From: Bradyrhizobium sp. CB82
Lineage (GTDB): Bacteria > Pseudomonadota > Alphaproteobacteria > Rhizobiales > Xanthobacteraceae
Direction: 5' to 3'
DNA: 64,000 bases
Assembly (NCBI RefSeq): GCF_029714405.1
Contig: NZ_CP121651.1
Span: forward strand, 1 to 64,000
Shown: positions 8,812 to 17,869 of the stretch, piece after piece
Layout of the letters: every line of letters starts with the position of its first letter
How positions within the stretch are numbered: the first letter of the stretch is position 1
Made by a program: the position numbers and the translations under genes
Notes under the pieces: generated by a model
Databases searched by the model: none
What the model was told of the DNA's origin: nothing
The model's input: only the letters and a program-made list of their open reading frames with translations

Positions 8812-9117
8812 ACTCGTTCGACACTTTCGCTGCCGCGGCGGCAGACTATCGGTGTGCGCCGGCGGAGCGACTTTCCCATCCGAAGGGTGGCGCGTTAGCG
8901 CGGCAGCCGAAGGCCGAACGCCCTCCCCACAGCGCCGTAGAGAGGCCGCAGGCTGCTGGAAAGTCGCGGCCCACAGTCCCGGTGTCAGTTAGAGCTTTTG
9001 CCGGCGGATCGGTATTTGCGATGCCTAATCCGCCAAGTGACCGCCGCGAGCAGAATTCGGCACAGAGAGCAGGGGCCCTCGATCGCTTTACCCTGGCGGG
9101 CGCTGAATGCGGAGAGT

Positions 9118-9133
9118 GTTGGTTTGAACCAAC
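9118..9133. promoter_or_regulatory. 16-bp palindrome, copy 3, beside oriT
   Basis: GTTGGTTTGAACCAAC, same orientation as copy 1. It lies 30 bases from the predicted nic site and 84 bases before mobC, which places a probable KorB-like binding site at the head of the mobilization region. Confidence 0.7.
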
Positions 9134-9137
9134 ATCA

Positions 9138-9200
9138 AGGGGCAAATTTTTTTGCTTTCTAGTGCAGGATAGGCTTCGCGCCAGCGATGTATTACATCGC
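9138..9200 (-). other. oriT: Candidate oriT (MOBP type) with nic site
   Basis: The minus strand reads TATCCTGC from 9171 to 9164, matching the nic-region consensus YATCCTGY known for IncP and VirD2-type relaxases; cleavage would fall between G (9165) and C (9164). Twelve bases away lies GCGATGTATTACATCGC (9184-9200), an inverted repeat with 8-bp arms, of the kind that accessory proteins bind at oriT. An AT-rich stretch (9143-9155) is adjacent. mobC and the relaxase gene follow directly. Identified from motif and context. Confidence 0.7.
9184..9200. repeat. Inverted repeat upstream of mobC
   Basis: GCGATGTA-T-TACATCGC. It could be the oriT stem, the operator of the ribbon-helix-helix MobC-like protein, or both. 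Confidence 0.6.
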
Positions 9201-9217
9201 GATTGGGGTTGGAGTGC

Positions 9218-9736
9218 ATGGCTCTGATCTCGCTTCGCATCTCCGACGAAGTCGCGGCGGAGTTCTCAGTTCTTGCAGCTACCCAGGGCGGGAAATCCGC
9301 GCTGTTGCGACGTCTCATTGCTGATGCACTAGCTGCACCAGGGCCGCGTATCTCGGCATTGCCAGTCGGACGACCGGAGAAGGTGACGGTGAGATTTCGC
9401 GACAGCGAGATGCGGCAGCTCGCGGAAATTTCACATCACCGTGGGATGACGCGAACCGGTTGGATCGTCGCGCTGGTGCGCTCGCGGCTGGGGTCGCCAG
9501 TGCAGCATTCCCCGAACGAGCACGAGGCGCTTCGCGCGATCGTTCGCGAGCTCAACCGGATCGGCGGCAACATCAACCAGATCGCGCGGGCCGCAAACAC
9601 CAGTGTGCTGCAGGGCAGGGCGGTTGAGCCGGATCTGTCCGTAATTCAAGAGGCCAAATTGGTCATCGAAGCGGAACTCGCGCAACTACGTAGTGCGCTG
9701 CACGGAAATGCGGACTATTGGGATGGACGGCGATGA
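9218..9736 (+). CDS. mobC: MobC-like relaxosome accessory protein with RHH domain
   Basis: 172 residues from ATG 9218. The N-terminal 40 residues (MALISLRISDEVAAEFSVLA) look like a ribbon-helix-helix DNA-binding unit. A second strand-helix-helix segment is near residues 48-85. The C-terminal part has ELNRIGGNINQIARAAN, the hallmark of the MobC family. Such proteins help the relaxase bind and melt oriT and often repress the mob operon. The stop overlaps the relaxase start (ATGA), so the two are translationally coupled. Confidence 0.85.
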   Translation: MALISLRISDEVAAEFSVLAATQGGKSALLRRLIADALAAPGPRISALPVGRPEKVTVRFRDSEMRQLAEISHHRGMTRTGWIVALVRSRLGSPVQHSPNEHEALRAIVRELNRIGGNINQIARAANTSVLQGRAVEPDLSVIQEAKLVIEAELAQLRSALHGNADYWDGRR

Positions 9737-10809
9737 GTCGACGCTACTCGACGCGGCCGACTGACCTGGCCTCCGAACTTCCCCCGATCTCGTATGTTTG
9801 GGAAACGCCCAATCGGCGCCCACGACGGGCCGAGTGGGACATCCCCGATCCGGCCGTTCCTGGCCGCCTTACGCCGGCGATGCGTGCAAAGCTCGAACGC
9901 ATCGTGCGCCGCGCACCAGAGGTGATGGTCAAGATCACCGGTCGCACCAAGGGCGTGGCGCATCTCAAATCGCATCTCGCATACATCACGCGAAACGGCG
10001 ACCTCGATGCGGAAACAGAGCAGGGCGCGACACTGGCGGGTCGTTCCGGATTGAAAGATTTGCAGCAGCGCTGGGAGGATGATGCCGGTCTCGACGACAA
10101 GCGCCGTCGTGATGCATCGCTTTCGATCAACATCATTCTGTCGATGCCAGCCGGCACCGATGCCGTCGCAGTCAAGGATTCAGCCCGGGCTTTTGCCATC
10201 GAGACGTTCGATGGCAATCACGCCTACGTTTTCGTCCAGCATCTCGATGACAAGCATCCCCACGTACACTTGACCGTTCGGTCCCAAGGTAATGACGGCA
10301 AGCGCCTCAACCCTCGCAAGGCGGATCTTCAGGCCTGGCGCGAACGGTTTGCTGCTGAACTCCGGCTTCGCGGGATCGCGGCGGAGGCAACGCCGCGGCG
10401 AACCCGCGGACGCGTTCGAAAGGCCGATCGCGGAGCGGTCCTCGCTATGCGCATGCGAAAGACCACGCCTGATGTCGATCGGCTCGCCCGAAAGGAGGTG
10501 CTTTCGGAAGTGAGGGGCGGCAGGACTGCCAAACACCCTTGGGACGAACAGATTAAGTCACGCCAGGACGCGATCCGACGGCGATATCTCGACTATGCCG
10601 CTGAGCTGCAGCGCTCTGGAGCGGCAGCAGATCACGAGTTAGCTCGCCAAGTTCGGCAATTCGTCGACGACATGCCTACCGTCGAAACCCGTCGGCATGC
10701 GCTGAAGAACGAGCTTTCGGAGCTTGCCAATACACGGCGCCGCGAGGCAGAGCAGGGCGGTAATGACGACGTGCGCGATTACAAGCGCGACGATGAGCGG
10801 ACAAGATGA
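9733..10809 (+). CDS. MOBP relaxase (VirD2-like nuclease domain)
   Basis: 358 residues from ATG 9733. Relaxase motif I region VMVKITGRTKGVAHLKSHLA with YITRNG carrying the likely nicking tyrosine (about residue 87), and the metal-binding three-histidine motif QHLDDKHPHVHLTVRSQGND (about 172-190). The C-terminal half is charged and helical. It has only the relaxase domain and lacks a helicase or primase. The predicted TATCCTGC nic site and the neighbouring mobC agree with this class. It is expected to nick oriT and pilot the strand into a conjugation channel supplied by another plasmid. Confidence 0.88.
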   Translation: MSRRYSTRPTDLASELPPISYVWETPNRRPRRAEWDIPDPAVPGRLTPAMRAKLERIVRRAPEVMVKITGRTKGVAHLKSHLAYITRNGDLDAETEQGATLAGRSGLKDLQQRWEDDAGLDDKRRRDASLSINIILSMPAGTDAVAVKDSARAFAIETFDGNHAYVFVQHLDDKHPHVHLTVRSQGNDGKRLNPRKADLQAWRERFAAELRLRGIAAEATPRRTRGRVRKADRGAVLAMRMRKTTPDVDRLARKEVLSEVRGGRTAKHPWDEQIKSRQDAIRRRYLDYAAELQRSGAAADHELARQVRQFVDDMPTVETRRHALKNELSELANTRRREAEQGGNDDVRDYKRDDERTR

Positions 10810-11033
10810 TTGGACCCGAATGATCAAATACTCTTCGAGCAAAATCGGATCTTTCGCGGCTATCGGAACGCCTCGAACAAATTCCGTTTACTTCAAAGGA
10901 GCAAAAGGGGAGTCGGATCGACGCCAGCTTCGAAGTAGTCTAGCTCAGGGCCACGATTGGAGTTCCGAAAAGAGGGACCTCTCAATGATCCATCCCCCGG
11001 GTCGGCGGATCACCGACGCAACATCACGGGATG

Positions 11034-11088
11034 GAGCCGCTGACTCTTAATCAGCGGGTCCCAGGTTCGAGCCCTGGTGCGCCCACCA
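11034..11088 (+). other. tRNA-Lys(CTT) 3' fragment, probable attachment site (attP)
   Basis: The last about 52 bases of a tRNA are present: anticodon stem CCGCTGA/TCAGCGG with loop CTCTTAA (anticodon CTT), the T-arm CCAGG-TTCGAGC-CCTGG, the acceptor strand TGCGCCC, and ACCA. The 5' half (acceptor strand and D arm) is absent just upstream, so this is not a working tRNA gene. Such a 3' piece next to an integrase gene is the classic attachment-site arrangement of elements that insert into tRNA genes. No second copy was seen in the window. Confidence 0.82.
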
Positions 11089-11145
11089 AGCAAATCAAGC
11101 ACTTAGAGGATTGAAGCGTTGTCATTCCGACAACCTTTGCTCCTC

Positions 11146-12399
11146 TTATTCCGACAAATTCCCCTTCTTTGTTCGCGCTTCAAGACGCTTGCGGGCGCCT
11201 GCACGCTGTTGGTCAGGTGTCTCTTGCGCGTACCGAATCATGGTGCCCGCATTCTTGTGGCCGCTCAGAGAGCGCAGTTGGGCTTCCGTCAGACCAGCAT
11301 TGGCCCCCTCGACATTACCGCCGTGCCGGATGCCCATAAACTTCACGTTCTCATCTATGCCCGCGAGCTGTCTGATTTTCGCGATGCTATGGCGGAAGTA
11401 ATCCGCCTGCCACGGGAGATGGATTTTGCGAGTTCGATCGAGTGTTTCGCGCGTCACGATGAGCGTGCCCAAGCGCGGAGTGTTGTCCAATCGCGACGTC
11501 AGCTCCGGAAAAAGCGGAGTGCCATCCTCATCGTAAAGCGGCAGGTCGAACAAAACCTTTGTTTTGTGATGGAAGATCCTGACGCAGTGTGGCGCATCGG
11601 CCGGCTTGTAATGACTCCAACTGAGACGATTTAGAATATCGACCTGACGTTGGAGCCAGTGGAACGCGATCAGCGCCGCAGTGCCAATCGAAGCCATGCC
11701 GGAGTTGTCCGCAGCTTCAACGAACTTCAGAAGTTCCGGGTAGGTGACAGGGCGAGTACGCTTCGCCGAGTAAGAAATCTCCATCTTAGAGAATGGATTC
11801 TGAGCGGGCACAACGGTCGGTTGGGATCGATAAGCAACCGACCAAGCGCGTCTAGTTGCAACCATAACTCCCTTGGCAGTGCGCGTGCGCTCGGAACCAT
11901 CCGGCTTAGTCCGTAGCTTTGAATAAAGGAGATCGGCGGCGCCCGGATTGATGCTCGAAAGGTGGAGGGCGCCAAAGCATCGGCCGTCTTTCAGTGGATG
12001 CTTCGATGCGAGGCTAAGAAGCCAATCGACATCATTTTTGTGGCCTTCATAGAGCTTCTTGTACTGCGGAGCTTGCTTGTAAACCGAGATCATCCAATCG
12101 AAGCTACCTGTTCGCGCACTCGGCAAGGATGGCTTGATGCCAGCTCCCGTTCGCCAATCGTCAAATTGGGGATTGAGAACGGTGTCGCAGAGTGTCTTTG
12201 CCGAGGCATAATCGCTGCCGAGAGCCTCTGATTTGAAAGGGCAACCTTTGGCTTTTGCCCAAGTCGGGATATCCCAGTAGTACGCGACGGCGCCATGATT
12301 CAGGCGCTTCGCCACCATTAGTTTCGGCCATCCAAGTGGTTTGCAAGTCTTCATGCGATCAAGTCTGCCGCATCTTCGGTAACAGGGGCACTTGTCCAC
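11146..12399 (-). CDS. int: Tyrosine recombinase/integrase
   Basis: Up to 417 residues from a GTG at 12399; an ATG at 12354 (MKTCKPLGWPKLMVAKRL) is equally plausible and starts like related integrases. Catalytic features near the C-terminus are the arginine in HWLQRQVDILNRLSW, the HxxR-like block FMGIRHGGNV, SGHKNAGTMIRYAQ with the second His and the nucleophile Tyr. The first His of HxxR is Met here (M-G-I-R), a departure that some integrases tolerate. The gene ends 57 bases from the tRNA-Lys fragment, so it probably catalyses exchange there. Confidence 0.88.
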   Translation of the reverse strand: MDKCPCYRRCGRLDRMKTCKPLGWPKLMVAKRLNHGAVAYYWDIPTWAKAKGCPFKSEALGSDYASAKTLCDTVLNPQFDDWRTGAGIKPSLPSARTGSFDWMISVYKQAPQYKKLYEGHKNDVDWLLSLASKHPLKDGRCFGALHLSSINPGAADLLYSKLRTKPDGSERTRTAKGVMVATRRAWSVAYRSQPTVVPAQNPFSKMEISYSAKRTRPVTYPELLKFVEAADNSGMASIGTAALIAFHWLQRQVDILNRLSWSHYKPADAPHCVRIFHHKTKVLFDLPLYDEDGTPLFPELTSRLDNTPRLGTLIVTRETLDRTRKIHLPWQADYFRHSIAKIRQLAGIDENVKFMGIRHGGNVEGANAGLTEAQLRSLSGHKNAGTMIRYAQETPDQQRAGARKRLEARTKKGNLSE

Positions 12400-12611
12400 C
12401 GCAAATTGTGTCGGCGTGCGATATCCATATTTAGTTTGTGCTTATGCCACTTGTCGCGGCAATGGGGCGTGCAAGCCGGCGCCGAATAGATTCCTTTGCG
12501 AACCTTATCGAGGAACGCGTCGAAGACGGCTCGTCGCAATACGCTGCGGCCGTCCCTGAAGTCATCTCCATCGGCCAACAGCCTTCCGGATAGTGCACTT
12601 CGCGTTTCATT

Positions 12612-13274
12612 CTATTTGTCTCGAACCGAAAACAGATCGGCCACAGGCTTCAAAGTGTTGTGGGTGAATCGTCGTATTTGCGTAAGATCGGAACCACGTC
12701 GCGCTCCCGGAGCTAGCTCAGGCAGAGTTTCCAGATAGTCCCGTGCCGACTCATAGGTGGGGCCATAGTGCACGTGGGCGGAAAACTCGGCGACGACATC
12801 AGCTATTGAAATTGGCGGACGTCCCGGATGCTCGAGTGTCGTCTCCTTCCGCTGCTGCGCTGAGATGCGAATGCTCGCGGTCGGCATAGGTGCCTCAAGC
12901 TCAATAGCGATGCTGAATTCAGTCCATGTACCCGCCGAATTTGGCAGCGCTTGTTCGAAGAGATCGCAAGCCTGCCTAGGCTCGTCCACGATCGCCTCGA
13001 TAACTGCCGTAAGCGCTTCACCCAGCGTGCGACCGGGAACGAGTTCGCGTAACCGCTTCAATCGCCAATTGGCAGGCTCTCCTCCTTCGTCTTTTGCGAC
13101 GAGGCGAGAATATCTTTCATAGTGAAGAGCGGTCTCCTTGACTCCCGGACCTGATAGGGGCGTCGCCACCACCGCGAGTATGAGAGCTGCGGCATCCGCA
13201 GGCGAACTGCGCGCAGAACGACCTCGCCCAGTAATTTGCCGATGACCGCTTGTAACAAGCATTCGGTCCTGCAT
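12612..13274 (-). CDS. Hypothetical protein upstream of the integrase (220 aa)
   Basis: Reading frame of 220 residues if it starts at ATG 13274, which has AGGTGG in front; the open frame extends upstream to 13481. The N-terminal part contains RSSPADAAALILAVVATPLS and a helical region, the C-terminal part RFTHNTLKPVADLF. No signal peptide or membrane segment. It reads in the same direction as the integrase. I do not recognise a family and cannot assign a function. Confidence 0.5.
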   Translation of the reverse strand: MQDRMLVTSGHRQITGRGRSARSSPADAAALILAVVATPLSGPGVKETALHYERYSRLVAKDEGGEPANWRLKRLRELVPGRTLGEALTAVIEAIVDEPRQACDLFEQALPNSAGTWTEFSIAIELEAPMPTASIRISAQQRKETTLEHPGRPPISIADVVAEFSAHVHYGPTYESARDYLETLPELAPGARRGSDLTQIRRFTHNTLKPVADLFSVRDK

Positions 13275-13479
13275 AGCTACCCACCTAGCCATCGGAAAAT
13301 GACTCACCAGCGGTCGTTTCTGAGTCACTGAAGGGTAAGCTCTGTCGAACGCAACTTTGCCTTGGCCTCCGCCGCCAATGTGGTCCATGACTCTGCTATC
13401 AATGCTCTTTGGAATATCTCCGCCATGTGGCGGGGTCTCGATGACTCGCCGCCGCCGCTTCCCCTTCGCGAAAGGGATC

Positions 13480-13660
13480 AAGGCGCTCCAGCATCCGCAT
13501 TAGTGCGGTGACGACCATTTCCCGCCGCGCGCACTCGGGATACCTGCGTCATTGAATCCGGCGGCAATGGCCCTCAGACTCGTTTTCTCGGCCGCCTGTA
13601 GCTCTTTGATGACCGGAGCGAGGTCGGCGGACTTCGCGTCAGCCGCGCCCGCAACGCATC
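13480..13660 (-). pseudogene. Serine recombinase C-terminal fragment
   Basis: On the minus strand the sequence reads DAKSADLAPVIKELQAAEKT, then SLRAIAAGFNDAGIPSARGG and KWSS, and in the next frame ALMRMLERLDPF. This is the C-terminal helical domain of large serine recombinases (compare LRAIADGLNARGIPTARGPG in the gene at 60531). A one-base shift after KWSSP and loss of the catalytic domain mark it as a remnant. Confidence 0.7.
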
Positions 13661-14418
13661 TACGTTCACGATGGCAGTCGCCACAGGCGGCGGCAGAGTT
13701 ACCCCTGGGAGTGGTGCCGCGAGCCGAATCGCGCTAGGCACACACTTCGTGGCCCAGCAAGCCCTATGCATGCCCTAGGGCCTCAGGCCTGCACTGGGCG
13801 TGGGCGATAGACGCTAGGTCTGGGTCACGGCTCCGTTTTGTCAGGGCGCATCGCGCCATATCTAGCCAGCGAGCGAGCGTCCTCGATCCGATGACTCAAT
13901 GAAAATTCCCCGGAGGGCCTCACTTAAACTCGGACCAGTCCTGAAACTCGGCCGGCAAGTCGGCCTCTTGCCCTGGCGGCCACGGGTCGGAGATCTCGCC
14001 GAAAAGCGCGAGAGAAGGTAGCTCTCGCGGGTACGGTGAAGGCTTTTGGCCAGGCGGGTGAGCTTGCCAAGAAGTTCAGATCGGCTGGAGCCGACTACTA
14101 CGGGGTGCCGGTCGAGGCAGTTCGCGAAATTGAAACCGAACCAAAGTAGAGAAACTGCGCTCGCCGCGTGGATCGTGAAGCTCATCGAATAAAGGCCGAT
14201 CACTATCCCGGACGCGAGTTTGCTGCCCGTCGCCGAATTGCTCCTAAGGGGCGGCCGCAGTGCCTCCGTGGCGCCTAGGTGGTCCAGACCACAGGCTAAA
14301 GGTCGCTGCTTTAGACGATTGTGGTGAACGTCTTCGTCAATCAATCTTGTGGATATCTCTGGTTTGATCCGAGACAGATCGCGCATACTTTGCCGACGCG
14401 AATCGACTAGAGGTCGAC
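13661..14418. other. About 750 bases without a supported gene
   Basis: A 189-codon antisense frame (13862-14431) exists but has no motif, poor composition and would run through the start region of the gene at 14419. I see no repeat or clear promoter. Confidence 0.45.
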
Positions 14419-15363
14419 ATGGCTCCTGCACAAAAACGCCTTGTTCTCACCCGCGCTCAAGCTGCGTGCCTGGGTGCGCTTCGGGGTCGCAAACTCCTCA
14501 AGAGCGAGATCGCTATCGAAACAAAGCTTAGTCTCGTCACGAGCGCGCGCGAGCTGCATCGGCTGGCCCTTCTCGGGCTTGCAAAAAAGGACCAAAATCG
14601 CAAGTGGCATGTCACGGCGCGGGGCAAGACATGCCGTTATGAGACCGCTCCCAATCGACCGCGCCGCAACGGCGCTGTGCTTGGTCCTGGAGCCAGCCGT
14701 CTGCTCGATATGCTCGATAGCCCGATGCGAAAGAGCCTGATTGCAGAAAAACTCGGAGTCAGTCAGCAGAGAGCGCATCAGTTGATAATCAAACTCCATG
14801 CCTTGGGCCACGTGTGCTTCGCGGATCCGGCTCGGCCCTCATGGCTGGTAATGAAGGCGGGTGACAAGACACCTTTTCTGTCCCGCGATGCAGAACGTGT
14901 ATTGTCAGTCCTTCCGGACGACTATGCGACCGATGTCAAGAAGATAAGTCTTGCCGGACGCATGTCTGCGGGCAAGGTGAAGGGCATCCTTCAAGAATTG
15001 ATTGTTGAGTCACTGGTGAAGACAGTCCAGGGATTGGATAGCTCACCAACTTATCGGATCACCTCGGCCGGCCTGAAACATCCGCAACGAGTGCCTGACG
15101 GGAATCGTGCAAGAGCACCGCGCCTGCCTGTCGAGTCCGACCGCGTTCGCATCGTGCTGTCGATTATTCGAGACAATGGATCACTGCGGATCAGGGGTGC
15201 GACAGAGCGACTCGGGATCCCGCATCAATCATTGAACGCGCTGTTCCAATATCTTAAGCGCAAGCGACTGATCGCAAATACCGGCAATGACTCACATGCG
15301 CCATATTTGCTAACCGATGACGGGCGCGCAACATTGACAGAAATGATACGGCGCGCCGCGTAG
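14419..15363 (+). CDS. Protein with repeated winged-helix-like units (314 aa)
   Basis: Four successive segments of about 70 residues each look like winged-helix DNA-binding units: LVTSARELHRLALLGLAKKD, EKLGVSQQRAHQLIIKLHAL with a wing SWLVMKAG, GRMSAGKVKGILQELIVESL with a wing TYRITSAG, and ERLGIPHQSLNALFQYLKRK with a wing PYLLTDDGR. MarR-like regulators have one such unit; four in tandem is unusual. Start ATG 14419 follows AGAGGTCG. It stands alone, so no target can be proposed. Confidence 0.65.
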   Translation: MAPAQKRLVLTRAQAACLGALRGRKLLKSEIAIETKLSLVTSARELHRLALLGLAKKDQNRKWHVTARGKTCRYETAPNRPRRNGAVLGPGASRLLDMLDSPMRKSLIAEKLGVSQQRAHQLIIKLHALGHVCFADPARPSWLVMKAGDKTPFLSRDAERVLSVLPDDYATDVKKISLAGRMSAGKVKGILQELIVESLVKTVQGLDSSPTYRITSAGLKHPQRVPDGNRARAPRLPVESDRVRIVLSIIRDNGSLRIRGATERLGIPHQSLNALFQYLKRKRLIANTGNDSHAPYLLTDDGRATLTEMIRRAA

Positions 15364-15670
15364 CCAACGGTGCTGTGTCACAACGGAACCGGGTCAGTGA
15401 ACGTCGACCCGATCAGGGCAAGCGAGCGCTGTCAGAGCAATTAGCGGGTTGGTCCACATTTCAAGGCAGACCGACTTGTATGCGTTTTGCCGGATTAGAC
15501 CAAAGACATAGCCCGCGGATGAGAGATGGTGTTTTATCGAGCTTCTTTGTGTGTGGGGACGGCACAAGCTCGGACCCCGCGACCATGGTCCTGGCCTTCC
15601 TCTCTCCCAAGTAGGTCGTTGAGCGGCAGCCAACTTCGTCTCGGTTCGGTCCTCGTTCGAAACAGATAAC
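15364..15670. other. Intergenic stretch before the RecD2-like gene
   Basis: About 300 bases. I see no gene; it probably holds the promoter of the helicase gene, but no convincing -35/-10 pair stands out. Confidence 0.4.
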
Positions 15671-17869
15671 GTGACGACTCGAATGCCAACTCAGCCGGAA
15701 CCATCAACCTCGGAAGTCCTGGCCGGCCTCGTCGAGCGCGTCACTTACCACAACGTCGAGAATGGGTTCTGCGTTCTGCGCGCCAAGACGCGCGGGCACC
15801 GTGATATCGTGACCGTCGTTGGGCATGCGGCAACCATTGCCGCCGGCGAGTGGATCACGGCGTCTGGTGAATGGGTTAACGACCGCACCCACGGTCAGCA
15901 GTTCAAAGCGAAATTCCTGCGAGCATCAGCGCCGACCTCGGCAGTTGGGATCGAGAAATATCTTGCATCTGGCATGATACGAGGCGTGGGGCCGGTCTAC
16001 GCGAAGAAGTTAGTGCGGGCCTTTGGCGAGAAGGTCTTCGAGATCATCGAGGAAACACCGGAGCGCCTGCAGGAGGTGGACGGTATCGGGCCGGTCCGCG
16101 CGGCGAGCATACTCGCGGCATGGGCCGAGCAGAAAGCCGTGCGCGAGATCATGGTGTTTCTGCATAGCCACGGTGTCGGTACGGCGCGGGCGGTGCGCAT
16201 CTTCAAGACCTACGGTTCCGACGCGATCCAGGTCATGACCGAAAATCCTTACCGGCTTGCCCGCGACATCCGCGGTATTGGATTCAAGACGGCGGACGCG
16301 ATCGCCATGAAACTCGGGATTGAGAAGACCGCTATGATGCGGGTGAGAGCCGGAATTTCCTACGCGCTCACTGAATCCATGGACGAGGGGCACTGTGGGT
16401 TACCAACCGATGAGCTCGTCCCGCTTGCCGAAACGCTACTCGAGGTACCCCAGGAACTAGTCCGCACCGCCCTCGATCTCGAGCTACGTGAGGGTAACGT
16501 GATCGCCGATCGGGTTGGCGAGGCGCCCTGCATATTCCTAGCGGGTCTGTACCACGCCGAACGCGCCATCGCCGGACGACTGATGCGACTGGCAAACGGC
16601 GCGCTGCCGTGGCCCTGGATCGATCCGGACAAGGCGCTGCCTTGGGTGCAAAAGCATATCGGGCTCACCCTTGCGGAGAGCCAGGTTACCGCTATCCGGC
16701 TTGCGCTCCGGTCCAAGGTCGTGGTGATGACTGGCGGGCCCGGCGTCGGTAAAACAACCATAATCAGGGCCATTTTGCGTATTCTCGCAGCCAAGGGGAC
16801 CGGGCTTCTGCTTTGCGCCCCGACTGGCCGCGCCGCCAAGCGGATGACTGAGGCAACCGGTTTTGAGGCGAAGACCATTCACCGGCTACTCGAGGTCGAT
16901 CCCAAAAGTGGCGGGTTCAAACGTGGCGAGGACAATCCGCTCGCGTGCAATCTGCTGGTGGTGGACGAGGCGTCCATGGTCGACGTCATGCTGATGCAGG
17001 CTCTCTTGAAGGCGGTCCCTGACGGAGCCGCCCTGCTGGTCGTGGGCGACATTGACCAACTGCCGTCGGTTGGTCCTGGCCAGGTGCTGGCGGACATCAT
17101 CTCGTCTGGCGCCGTACCGGTGGTGCGGTTGACCTATGTGTTTCGGCAAGCCGCCCAAAGCCGGATCATCACCAACGCCCACCGCATCAACCAGGGCCAG
17201 ATCCCCGATCTAAGCCCGCCAGAGAATGCGAGCGACTTCTATTTCGTACAGGCCGAAGATCCGGAAACGGCGGTCGCTCGCATCATCGAACTGGTCAAGA
17301 CACGTATTCCCAAGCGGTTCGGGCTCGACCCCATCCGCGACATCCAGGTTCTATGCCCGATGAACCGGGGCGGTGTGGGCGCCCGTTCCTTGAACATCGA
17401 ACTGCAGGCCGCGCTCAATCCGGCCGGCGAGCGCAAGATCGACAGGTTTGGCTGGACATTCGCTCCAGGCGACAAAATCATGCAGGTTGAAAACGACTAC
17501 GACAAAGAGGTCTACAACGGCGACATTGGTATGATTGATGAGGTCGACACCTCCGAAGGTGTGCTCACAGCGACCTTCGATGGCAGAATTGTCACCTATG
17601 AATTTGGCGAACTCGACATGCTGGTGCCCGCTTACGCTGCCACCATTCACAAGAGCCAGGGCTCGGAATACCCCGCGGTCGTAATCCCGATACTCACTCA
17701 GCATTACGCCATGCTGCAGCGGAACCTGCTTTACACCGGCGTCACGCGAGGCAAGAAGCTGGTCGTGTTGATTGGACAGAAGAAGGCTACCGCAATCGCG
17801 GTGCGCAACATCTCAGGCAGACGGCGGTGGTCAAAACTGGCGGAGTGGCTGCATTCTGGATCGACGTAA
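15671..17869 (+). CDS. recD2: RecD2-like SF1B DNA helicase
   Basis: 732 residues, full length for RecD2 (RecD-like without RecB/RecC). An N-terminal OB-like domain and helix-hairpin-helix repeats (GMIRGVGPVYAKKLVRAFG, EVDGIGPVRAASILAAW) precede the helicase. Walker A GGPGVGKTTIIRAIL is near residue 356, Walker B LLVVDEASMVDVML near 433, and the C-terminal motif YAATIHKSQGSEYPAVVIP with TGVTRGKKLVVLIG near 655-700. RecD2 is a 5'-3' helicase. Start GTG 15671 or ATG 15683. No recB/recC nearby; plasmid copies may assist transfer or repair, which is inference. Confidence 0.9.
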   Translation: MTTRMPTQPEPSTSEVLAGLVERVTYHNVENGFCVLRAKTRGHRDIVTVVGHAATIAAGEWITASGEWVNDRTHGQQFKAKFLRASAPTSAVGIEKYLASGMIRGVGPVYAKKLVRAFGEKVFEIIEETPERLQEVDGIGPVRAASILAAWAEQKAVREIMVFLHSHGVGTARAVRIFKTYGSDAIQVMTENPYRLARDIRGIGFKTADAIAMKLGIEKTAMMRVRAGISYALTESMDEGHCGLPTDELVPLAETLLEVPQELVRTALDLELREGNVIADRVGEAPCIFLAGLYHAERAIAGRLMRLANGALPWPWIDPDKALPWVQKHIGLTLAESQVTAIRLALRSKVVVMTGGPGVGKTTIIRAILRILAAKGTGLLLCAPTGRAAKRMTEATGFEAKTIHRLLEVDPKSGGFKRGEDNPLACNLLVVDEASMVDVMLMQALLKAVPDGAALLVVGDIDQLPSVGPGQVLADIISSGAVPVVRLTYVFRQAAQSRIITNAHRINQGQIPDLSPPENASDFYFVQAEDPETAVARIIELVKTRIPKRFGLDPIRDIQVLCPMNRGGVGARSLNIELQAALNPAGERKIDRFGWTFAPGDKIMQVENDYDKEVYNGDIGMIDEVDTSEGVLTATFDGRIVTYEFGELDMLVPAYAATIHKSQGSEYPAVVIPILTQHYAMLQRNLLYTGVTRGKKLVVLIGQKKATAIAVRNISGRRRWSKLAEWLHSGST

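Noticed and set aside
8808..9227. 139-codon frame starting inside the KorB-like stop
   Set aside because: It would run through the palindrome and oriT region and overlap the mobC start; composition is not protein-like.
13862..14431. 189-codon minus-strand frame
   Set aside because: No motif, odd composition, and it covers the start region of the supported gene at 14419.
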